This document shows, piece after piece, positions 12,267-24,200 of a stretch of DNA of 64,000 nucleotides. The position numbers were made by a program, and so were the translations under genes. Source of the DNA: Tenebrio molitor (Eukaryota > Arthropoda > Insecta > Coleoptera > Tenebrionidae); NCBI RefSeq assembly GCF_963966145.1, contig NC_091050.1:13516001-13580000 (forward strand), in the 5' to 3' direction. The stretch's first letter is position 1, and each line of letters opens with the position of its first letter. Below the pieces are notes generated by a model. The model searched no databases, had not been told where the DNA came from, and was given only the letters and a program-made list of their open reading frames with translations.

Positions 12267-15200
12267 GTAAAAGAGGACAAGGCTGGTCGCGGTGCCCCTG
12301 TGGCGCGGCGACGACTAACGTCTTTCGGATGGAAACGCATGTCGGGCGTTGACGGGTTTGCCAACTGATTATTTGTGCAATTTTGTTGCCTATCTCTCAT
12401 GTAACGTTCAAATGAGATTTTTTTTCGTTTTTGTGGCGCCCGTCGACTCGTTAATTTTACATTTTAAAAGCACGCTACGGTTAAACCGTCAGTGTTGGAT
12501 AGAAACGATGTTCATTAAAAATGCAGAGCTCATCGAGGTCTAAATAAATAAAGTCCGATGGCGTGCATTCGACGTTGATCAATTTTCAGATATAACTAGT
12601 GTAATGTAATTTCTCCGGTACTAATGAAGCTACCCAAAATATTTTTTACACGTTCATCAATGGCATTTCAAGACGAACATTTTCACCATCAACAACGCCA
12701 TATACTTACGATGCTTAGTTTGGCAGTTGTTAACGTTGCAAATGTTACAATTTCGCGTATTATCGGTTTTACGTGATAAAAAAATAAATAAAAAAAGGCA
12801 TACGATTATTTATTTATTTTGCGTGATGATCCCAAGAAATCTATTATGGAATATACAGAATCTCTATAAATGAATGTGGGATCCTAGTAGGCGTTGAAAG
12901 TTTGTCGACTCTTTCACCAGAAATCAAATAATGTTAGTATGATCTACGAAATGCAACCCTCAGAACAAAGTGGTTTTACTGGTTGCCTAGCTTGACAAAA
13001 TAGGTGCTTTACAAAGAAAATGAAATAAAAATAAAACAAGGAAATGCATTATTTATAGGTCTCAACACTCTCAACAAATTACGTGAAGAAGGTAAATAAC
13101 ATCAGTGACTCAATTAAAAAAGTAAAAGAGATAGCTGGAAGTGTCCTCCATTTTGCTCTAAACATTTTTTCATTCTCACTTCTTTATTTTCAAAAATATT
13201 TTGTAACAGACCAGGAAGGCAAGAAACAACAAAGCAGGACTTCCAAAGCGGAAATGAGTTGTATTTCATGAATTTAAACGAGGTGGCACATTCAAATTCC
13301 AAAGCCATCTGTGATCTTACATTCTTTTATAGACAGTATGTATAAAGATCAAATAAAAATATGAAAATCAATCTTTTTGTCAGCGTTTTGCGTTATAATA
13401 TTTGGAAATATAACTTATTTCGCGTCTATTCAAACAAAAACTTCAACATAAAGAGAAACTTCGTAATTTTTACTGAAGGATAATTTTATTTCTCTATAAT
13501 AAATTGGCAAGAAATATTCTCCGTTTGACATTGATAAAGACGTGTCTTCCTTTTTGAGAACGATAAATACATCTGTTGACAGTTTATCATAGCAACACTA
13601 TTTGTTTCAACGAGTGATGAAACAATTTATAAAATGAAACCAATACTTTTTTTTTGTTTTATTTTTAATCCAGACACAAAAAAAATCTCATCGAATTACA
13701 CTCGAACTTTTTTTCTGCAAATAATAACAATTCAAAGCACTGTTGTCGAATATAATATAGATAAACGCAACTTTTCCAAAAAGAGCTTTTATTATGAAAT
13801 ACTCCACAAAGCCAGAAAACTTTTAATTTTGGAGCGTATTCCATAACCGCCACATTTTCTCTATCTTTTGTCGCTCCTGGATAAAGGAGCTATCCTTCAG
13901 TGAAAGTTTCGTCGAAATCAGTTCGGTCTTTAAGGCTATAGAAGTGCACAAACATATAAAGAAACATACATTACACCCGAACACATTGCCTCTCCTCCGT
14001 CGGCGCGGCGGTAGGATAATAGAAAGAGATTTAAAAAATCATTACAGTTCTAAATGTGGAAGTTTTTTCCTCGACGACGCTATCGATCGACGAGATTGGA
14101 GCCCCTAATTGATTAACCTTGTCCTTTCAGTCTTTACTGACGCACGTGTCGAGAGCAACGAAGAACACCTTAAATAAACTTGGAGTATTCACCGTCTCCT
14201 CGTTCCATGCCTTCATCTGCGCCAGGAGTCCCTCCCTCCTGAATAATTTACTAGCAGGTCGGGGAGCGACCAAAAGGCGACCCCCGCTGCTGTCCAGATC
14301 CAACAGCGGGTCGAGCAGGAGATCGCTGCAGGTGAGTAGTTCACGATAATTACCCTAATGGAATCGAGAAAAGGACAAAATTTAATGTCGACGACGAACA
14401 GATTAGGACAATCGGAATTCGATTGTGGCGTTTCCGCAACCTGCGTCCCGATAGATCGATAAGATCTGCTGCGCCTCGTCACCCTCTTTTCATATCTTCC
14501 GTAGGATTTTGTGCTTTGTTTGCATACTCGTCATCCCTTTCGAGGAACTTATTCGCTGTTCAAATTGTCGGATGATCGGATCGGAGTCCCCTTTTCGACG
14601 AGGACACTCAAACTTTTTTATCGCTTTTGTGTTTACCATGTCGGTGATGAATTACCACCAGCCCTTTCGCCAACTCCAATCTTAATTGTTTTTCTCGCCT
14701 TGCGCGCTCACTCCTCCGAGCAATAAAATCAAAATATATTGTTTCCATATTAGCGCAAAGGATGATGGCGTTAAATTTGAAAACGCGTGCTTCGGAGAGG
14801 CCATAAAACATAATTCCGTGATTTACGAGCAGATGTTTCGCTGTCAGGTAAGCACTCGAACCTCCGGAGCACCTAACGAGCGAACGAGCAAACTCACCGG
14901 CTCGATATTAAACTCGGGGATTAGGCTTCGCAAGTTCAGTCGGAGAACTCCGCGGACGCCGCCTGCGAACTCCTGGTGGCTTAAGCTTCTCTCTGGATGA
15001 TGGACACCAAAACTTGTGGAGCAGTTGTCTAGATTGAATTTAATTTCGTCGACGAGCCGCCCCTGCGTCTGAATAATTTCGGTCGGTCCTGCACCAGACA
15101 CCCTCATCATCTCGACGGATATCGAAAAACGATTACCCGCCCCTGTTTATAAGATGCACGATATCATTGTGTTCCAGATAAATTCCCGGGAAGAAACCGA

Positions 15201-18200
15201 AAAGACGATTAAGGTGTCGCTGCCAGATTCGGCCAGCGCCACCGTGTACGTGCGCGACTCCATGTCCGTGGAGGAGTTCCTGGCGAGTGCCTGCGCTCGG
15301 AAGAACCTCAACTGCACGGAGCACTTCATCCGGGTGAAGAAGCGCAGGGACATGGAGGACCACAACTACTTCGTGCCCCATCGCAGCGACCTGATCGAGA
15401 CTTACGTGAGTTCATTCCGCGAGAGCGGCACATCGGTAATCGCATTATCGGTCTGTCTGTGCCGTTCCGATTGTAAATTGCATCATTCCGGCAATTAATC
15501 GTCTGCTCCGGACCGATAAAATCCGGATTGAATTTGCGCCGCGATTAATATGATTCGGTTCTTTACCGAAACGATGTTTCATCAGAGATGATTAAATTCG
15601 TCCCAATTAGGTGATTGCGGAGGGCGGAGGTCAAGAAGGAGCGAGTGGGATGGGGCGGTTTCATTTTCAGCCCGGAATTAGACGAGGCTTGTCAGGGTTA
15701 TTAGACTCGGCGGCGGGAGAGCCCGCCTCAGTGCCAGAAAGTCTCATTAAGTCCGGGATTAGCGGAGGCGAATCTACTTGCAACACGTCTGAATCCTAAT
15801 TTTTTTTTTAACAGAAGCCTAATTGATAAGTAAATCTTCACCCTTTACTGCATATTTCTATTTTAGCTAGTAGTACAGTCGCATTAAAAATTTTCCTCGG
15901 TTCTAGGAATACAAAAAAAATATCAATGACCAGGACGTTACACTCTGTTGTACAGTTCCACCGGAGGAAATACTTTGGCAATTGTTTTAACGATTTACAA
16001 AAATTATTCAAGTTCTTAATTTGCCTCCGGACTAAAGACTATGGCGAAATTGGATTCCGCGGCTTTCGCGGTTTTAGGTACGCGAAGTGCTCGTTTCGCG
16101 TACGGTTGCACAAAAAATCGTTTATGAAAATCCTTATCAACAAATAAACATCCATTCAATAATAATAGTATATTATTTGACGAGCCAATAATGCCTATCA
16201 TAATCCACGAGGGTGAAAGGTAAAAAACGAGCCGCAGGCGAGTTTTTTAATCACCAGAGTGGATTATACAGGGTGTCTTAAAATTATCGTATTCCGAATT
16301 CGGGGCTTAGTAGGGGACATCCTGTTGACCAAGTAAAAATGTAAAAAAAAATTGCTGTCACTTCAAAAAAAATATCAAAGTTGCTAATATTTGTTCAAAA
16401 GTACCTGATTAATATTCTAGCTATGTTGTACTTCCCTTTTGAACAAAAATTGGAAAAATAAAACATTAAAGTTTTCGAGATAAAACTGTTTTTTCAAGAA
16501 ATCTCTTTTCATTTATATTTTAATATTTTACATAATCATCCTCAGCATATTTCAAAATGAATGTCAACCATTTATATTTTTTATTTGAAGAAAACATGAT
16601 GAAAAGTTTGAACCTTCAGACTCATATATCTTTGTAAAGTCCCCCCCTATATTTTTTATTTTATTTTTTCGAGATTCCTGAGATTTTTCCCTACAAGCCC
16701 CGACTTGGAATATGTTAATTTTGCGACACCCTGTAGGCATTTCGCGAGTTAAATACGACATTTTATCTACGACCTACGACTCTTTTTCATAAAACACTTA
16801 GCTCACAACATTTTTAAAATGTATGACTTATGATAAATCATCGTTACTTCACATAAATTTCACCGATCGACAATCGAATTTTTTTTCAAAAAACTTTTCC
16901 ATTTTTCCGTTCCCATTTTGCGTTGTTATTTTCCATTCGAAGTTGCATATCTCCGTCGCATTTCCTCTCGCGGGATTCCGGGGGGAGTCTGGGGAACAAG
17001 GCGAAGGGTTGAATTAGCCCTTGAAAATTGCATCGGCGAGCACGATCGCGAACTCGACGACGGGCAAAGTGGCCTGATCGACGTGTCGGGTGTGTCGGAG
17101 CAATTTTCGCGGTTAATTAATGACGATTTAATGCTTGAATATTTAATGAATCAACAGTTGACTGATTGCCCAATCAAGTTTTTATTAAAACTTTATACAA
17201 GCGGCGCGCATGATTGACGCGATGCAAACGAGCATAAATTGTGAAATTCAGCAAAATTGGCCGAATTAGGGACACGGCGGAACGTATTTTGCATTTTTTA
17301 TTCGAACGTGGCATTTAATGAAAATCCGATCCGGAGAATTATGGAAAATCGCTCCCGCTGCATCAGTATCACCGTTCCGGGTCCCCGGATTAGAGACGTA
17401 CGGTCTAATCAACGACGTCGAAACCTGTCCATGATCGATGGCCCGTTCCGTTCGTATCAAATTTTTAACGAGATTACGACGTCCGACATGGAAGAAAAAA
17501 TAAAATTAAGATAAACCCACGTCTCGGCTTGTCTCGTCCCGAAAAAAGTGAAATATTACAAAACGCCGCCGCCGCCGAACGAATAATAAACCCAGATGGC
17601 GGCAATTTAACGTGTCAAAAACTCAAAAGTTTCGGATGATTTATCTGAAATTCCTCACGGATAGTCCTCCGACTGACAAAACCCGAACAAAATAGAAATA
17701 TCGACGGTGACGCGGCTCGGAAGTTTGTTGTGGGGTCGCGATCTGTTTCGTTTTTAATGAACCGAACGAACGTGAACTTTAATCTCATTAATTTAAGTCG
17801 TGTCGGGCGAAATTGCAAACAACGAACGCCGCAGCTCTTCTCTTCGCTTCGTTTTGTTATCATCTTTTTTATTTCTTTATGACGCCGCACCGTTCGCGAG
17901 CAACTGCAAATAGATCGGAATCTCTTCGGGTCGTGATTGTTTGTTGTTATTGTTGGCGGTGTTTTCAGCGCGTTTTTCTCCTTTCCGGAGTCGATTCTTC
18001 ATCTTGGCGTGTTTATGCAACCGGCGATGCGCGGGTGTATAATGTGTCACCTCGACACGCGTCAAATCCACGTGAAAAATAAAATCAAGGGAGATTCCTA
18101 ATTGGTTTCCGATTCCGACGAGACTCGCCTCCGGTTCGATTTGTTTACTTGACCGGAATTCGGAATGAGGAGCGGCGTCCTGTTGCTCCGGAACACCTTC

Positions 18201-21200
18201 CGACGGGCGGCGTGGAGGCTCCAAGAAAAAACGTTACGGCCCCAGATTTCGATAATTTGGTGTCATAAGAAATTTTCATAGCGTGGAATGGATACAAAAA
18301 TGGACGAGACTATTGAGTTACGGATCTGTTGACGTTTGTGATTCTTTCTGAGATCTGTGTTTTCCACAAAGAAGTCTCTCGGAGAATTTTTATGTGATTC
18401 AGTCTCTCTATTGATTTATGCCAAAGTTAGTAACTCAATTTTAAGGGGAAACGATATAAAAATGTAATAAATAAAAAATATCGAAAGCACGAGACTGAAA
18501 AATACAATGAAAGGAAGTGAATAATATTTTGGAATGTGTTTGTCCCTCGTTAAACCCAACGTCAGAAAGATCGATAATGAATAATACATTTATTAATACA
18601 AAAGATTTTTCTATTTGTAATAATTTCACAATCAAGGTTCTTAGATTCTTGTAAAGTTATTTAATACGGTTGCTGCCAAAAGCTTAAACAAACTCGAGTG
18701 CCTTATGATTACTCGAAAAGATAGAAATTGTGTTGAACAAGTAAATATTTATTTCGTGAAAGATATAATCTTGTTGAGTACCCAAAAAGGGAGAAGTGGA
18801 AAGGAAGAAAAGGAACCAAGGCATTGTTATTGAACTTAGATGAATAAAATTTACCGCACATTCAGAAAGAGATTTGAGCTTTCAAATAAATATGTATGTA
18901 TTATTGAATAAATAAATGAAATCTTTTTCAATACAGAGAACTGAACGAAAGTACACCGTAATTATATCGTCACAACAAAAAGTGTAAACCTTTTGTAACT
19001 AGGCAGATGATTTCTTTTACGCGGTTAAAATTGTATTCTCCTTTTTTTTTAATTGTTTTCTGTATCTTGAAGCTTGTCTGGAAATGTCACTTCGCAGTTT
19101 CAAACAGAACTCATTACATATTGTTTCCCTTTATCAACGTTACACCACACGAGCATGTTTCCCTGTTGTGTAACGAGTTAAAAATCCGATATAACATTCT
19201 GTCATCAAGGGTTCTGAATCCGCTTTGTACAATTCTAGTCTAATAATTGTAACGCCTCCTCATTAAGCTCACTAGGATTTCTTGATGAAAACAAGACCCA
19301 CAAGAAAATTGTTATTTGCCTCTATCGCTTCGTGCTTTTCGGAATTAAATTACCTATTTACATATAATCCACCTCGATACTCAGTTAATAGTTTATTCAT
19401 TTTTAAAATTTTTACGTGAATGTGTTTACAACAAAATTTTATGTTTCTATTTATGATTGAACAGTGAAAGAACTCATTTACACAAATTGTAAAAACATAA
19501 ACGTGAACAATAGAGCAAATAAAAATAATTGCAAAACACAAAAACAAGGTTCTAATCACTTTTTTTGAATAAACAGTTTTGAGATTTTAAATTAAAAATT
19601 ATGGTGCATTTTTAAACCTTAAACTCAAAGGCGCCATAGCGGCGCCATGTCAATTATCTCTTAGGACTGGACGGCGCTGCAGCAGCGACGTATTCCTTCA
19701 AATTAATACATATTTATAGAAACTTTTATCGCTGGTAAATTTTTATAAAACGCCGATTCCACCGGTAGTTTAATTTTTGAACATTTTTATCCCAAGTATG
19801 TAAATTGTATTTTTGTATGGAAATTGCTCCGAGTAATTGGTAATCCCCATCAAAAAATGTCGGAGTGCAAAGGGTTACAACCCGTTTAATAAAATTCTTT
19901 GTGCTCTGTTTACATATAAAAGTTTTTGATGATTGGAGGAATGCGCGGGCGTTGTTAAAATATTCTGAATTTTGAACTTTCACAATTTTTTTGGTAGAGA
20001 ATTAAGAAAATTTATGTACGTTTTTCACGAAATGTTGGCTGTAAAGATAATTCATTGCGAATAATATGTCGTCAAAAGGAAGAGACAAAGTTTTGAAACA
20101 GACTCATGTTTAGTAAATTTATGGAATTATTAAATAATGAGAAATACGTAGATATGTACCTAAAAATAAAAAGATATTTTGCATGTCTTTAAAGACAGAT
20201 TTTCAGTGAATATTTTTTTAACAAAGTATGAAGAGTTTACGATTCCAGAACCAACAATAAAATAAATTTTCTCTCAATTCTTAGTTGCAACAATAATAAT
20301 TAATTCTTCCTCATTTTTCTTTTACCAAAATGTCTTGAGGTTTCTCTTATATTTAATAAAAATATTTAATACGAAACATTAACAGAATTAAAATTTTAAA
20401 GAGATGTTCAAAGAAAGAATGATATCCATTCCACGCCCCGTGCTAGAATATACTGAAATCCACGGCTGTCGGCCAATCACATCCCTAATCGAGGCACAAT
20501 TTTAATTGTAATATATTAAGAATCAAATTAAATTCAATGTTCAAAAATTGTTTGTTCCTTGGTATAGTCGTGGAGAGAGTATAGTCTTGATCTCGCGTAT
20601 AATGGCTATTATTCACTCAGATGATTCCACCACTCGCCTGCGGCTCGTGTTATCCTCTTGAACAATAGTCGTCATTATACGCTCACTGAAGAATGTACTG
20701 TTTTTCAAATACCTAGACCAGAATGCACCCTTAATGCCAATGTCAATCAAAATTATATTTTAATTATACAGGTAGAACGATTTGGTTTGAATATTGGAAA
20801 CATTGACGTGGACGTTTATTGCGGTTTGAATTTTGTAATTTATTGTTCAGTTGACCAAATAGTTGTTGTACATGACATTTACGGTGACAATGTAATGTCG
20901 TCAGAATTTGACGAGCAAAAGCTTTGAAAAGCTCTTTTTACCTTTCGTGTACATAATTTTTTGACACCAAATCTGGTTTAAAAAAGGGTAAATAAAGCGT
21001 CAAAGAGCTTTTCATGTGGTAGCTTGTCAAAACACCCTCAAAAATGACCGAACCAGCAGTCCAGCTGCGCTTTTGGCATTAAGGGTCAAGATTCAGCGGG
21101 GTTTCACAATCGCGTATGTAACAATCCTGCAATTTGCACACGTAATTGCGATATTGATCGGCAACCTCAAATTAGCACGGGGGTGCCACCGCCGCGATCA

Positions 21201-24200
21201 CACACATATTTCATGCGAAATTATATTGACCGAGGTAGATAATTAAATCAGGCGTTATTGATTGCCCTCCAATTTCCGCAAACTGCGTTAGGTGTGGGGT
21301 TAACGCGACGCATTCTTTTCCAGCTCCACACCCACGAGGTGGTGGAGGTGTGCGCCAAAATCCTGTACCAGGTCGAGCTCTCCCGGAGCACCCTGGAGCA
21401 GATGTGGGGCTTCAGCGTGGAGGCGGAGTTGGTGGAGAACGCCGACAGACAGGACGAACTGTGCTGCTACGTCAGTCGGGTGGAGGACAAGAGCGTGGCC
21501 ATGCAGAACGGTGGGTGGCGGCGTCGACGCCTCCGAATTGTAATTAATTTTCCTGTCCAGGTATAATCAAGGGCGACGAGATCATGGTGATCAACGGGGC
21601 CATCGTGTCCGACCTGGACATGATGTACCTGGAGAGCGTCCTCCAGGAAGAGTTGGCGCTGTGCATGATGATGCGGTCGTCGCGGACCGAACCGCCGGAC
21701 CTGGCGGGGATCTTGAGGGCCACCGACGACATCATCGACAGCCTGGTGTGTCCGCCGCCGCCGTCGGAGCCGCCCGTCATCAGCGAGGAGATGATCTCCG
21801 GCCTCATCGTTCCAGCACCAGGTTGGAGTGAGTAGATTAGTGTGGGGGCGGCATTTCACTTCACGACTTCCGGTGACATGACTAGTTTTAATTACGTCGC
21901 ACCGGTGTTCGTTGACGAGATCAAAGTCCCGCTTTATTGGGACGAGGACGATCCTGTTCCGCGCTCGTGTCACAAAGAGCCCAACGGCAAACAAAAAAAG
22001 GATTATCCCGTCCCCGGGACCGTCAAACAGGTTACACTGTTTTCTCGTGTCTTCATTATCCGACGAGAAGTTGGCGAAAGTTGTTTGCGCCGGAAAAGCG
22101 CGACTTCTCGGTTTTATTAAATCCGGGTGGCTCTTGAAAGACGGATTTTCCCCCCCCGCACCCCACTCGATATTAATCGGGAAATTTTCAGAAACGGATG
22201 ACGTCAATTCCGTTCGATTTCGGCGCCCCATTCACCGCCCCCGGATTAAAACCGCAATCCATAAATTTTCTTTGTAGGCTTTTAAAGCTATTGTGACGAA
22301 ATTCTAACGGTCCTGTTCCGAGCTTTACGGCCGCCATATCGCTGACTTATCGACAACGGCGCCGCCACCATAAACTCCGGTGAAATACGGCGTCGAGTGG
22401 CGTGCCGGGCTATTTAATCGCACAAATTGTATTTACTCTGTCCGGGTGCATTTAGCACGAGTTAAATCCAGCTTTGAAGCACCCTTCGACAGCACTCGAT
22501 CTGAGCTTTCCACTAATTTCGTGCTTTGACTGCAAAGCACCACCGGACCCGTCCGGAAACTTTGCTGACGTCAGTGGAGAGGACACAAGATGACGCACAC
22601 GCCGCCGGAAAAACATATTTTCCATTTCCCCAAACGCTGGGGGCCTCGATCTGGGGGTGAAAAATCAGTCCCCCCCAAGCACACTCGCTTTGAGGTGGCT
22701 CTTTGTCGCTTTGCGCCGAGCTAATTCGGTTTTAAAAGGTTCGCGGTAATTCCGTGACATTTTTCATCCCGAAGGTTCGTGTATTTTCGACCGCAAGGCT
22801 GAAAAATGTTTGCGGGGCCCTAATTAGCAAAATGGGAGATTTCGGGCTCGTAAATGGCACGCAAACCCACTCGACCGCACGATTCCAGATCGAACACGAC
22901 CCGGAAAGTACTGCATAAGCTCCAGATAATGATATGCAACAGAATCGAACTTGATTCGAAGGGCTCGTCCGAGGACTCGTTCCATTCGGTTTAATTCTCA
23001 ATAAAGAGCAACTCGGTATTGCCCTGTTCGGATCTAATAAAATACCTTCGGCCTTTTTGACGCTCCACCAAGTCTCAAAGCGGTCGTTGTGAAAGTTTTT
23101 CGTTCGCTTCCAGATTGTTACTCGATCAAATCTGGAAATGTGCTGACCGATGCAGATGGACACAAAGGTGATTCACAAATGGGTTTTTTCTTTTTTTTTG
23201 TGTGGAATAATAAACTCCACTGTTTTACGGTCCCTTGAATTTTTTTAAGTTCAACAAACCAATTTTTAAAGGGGGCGATGATCAAAGTTAAACTGTTAAG
23301 AGTATTGAACCTATCAATTTTTTTAAAAGCTCCAAAATATAAAAATTGATTAGTAATAACAACAATAACTAGTCCTACCGTAAAGGAAACAGTAATTATC
23401 ATTCAATCAGAGAAGCTAAGCAACGCTGAACGCGGTCAGCATATGGATGGGTGGCCGTGGAGATGTGTAAAAACTGGATGGTGTATAATGTTTAATAATG
23501 CCAATTGTGTTTTTATAGCAATTTGTATATTTATAAGTTTGTTGCATATTTTGAAAGTCATACTCCATTACAGAAAATGTACAGGGTGATTTTGAAAGTT
23601 GTGCAGATATTTTAATCACGAGCTACTGGCTTGATGTAGAACTCGGAAAAAATGTTTAAAAAATTCTATGTCAAAAAATAAAATGACATTTATTTGTTGA
23701 GCTACAATTTTTTGTAATTTGTGTTTTGTAATTTTTAGTCTTCTACGTTGTCAAACAACCTCGTAGGTAAAATTTCGGCACATTTTAAAAATACACCCTG
23801 TATATCATATTTTATAAAACGTACACCAATGCGGTTTCCTTGTTTTAAAGCATATTTCCTATAGGTTACTGCGCATTGACGTACATTTTATAAAACATGA
23901 TATACAAGGGTGTATTTTTAAAATGTGCCGAAATTTTACCTACGAGGTTGCAGGACAACGTAGAAAACTAAAAGCAATTCAAAAAAATTGTAGCTCAAAA
24001 AATAAATATCATTTTATTTTTTGACATAGAATTTTTTAAATATTTTTCCCGAGTTCTACATGAAGCCAGTAGCTCGTGATTAAAATATCTGCACAACTTT
24101 CAAAATCACCCTGTATTTAAAGATTAAAGCAAATATCTATTTACTCTTTGCTTATGCAAAGACAAATATTGAAAAATGAATAAACGTAATTTCCCGTGTT

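Larger units (their letters stand above)
15406..21323 (+). other. Large sif intron between the RBD and PDZ exons
   Basis: This 5.9-kb intron is phase 0 on both sides. The parts at 15406-15800 and 17000-18250 are GC-rich with CpG-rich short open frames lacking recognisable domains; 18250-20600 is AT-rich. It contains the MITE at 16267-16735 and a palindrome at 20595-20682. No other gene was recognised. Confidence 0.7.

Noticed and set aside
21467..22231. 254-codon minus-strand open frame
   Set aside because: Overlaps both sif PDZ exons in antisense; no domain; composition is a mirror of the coding strand.
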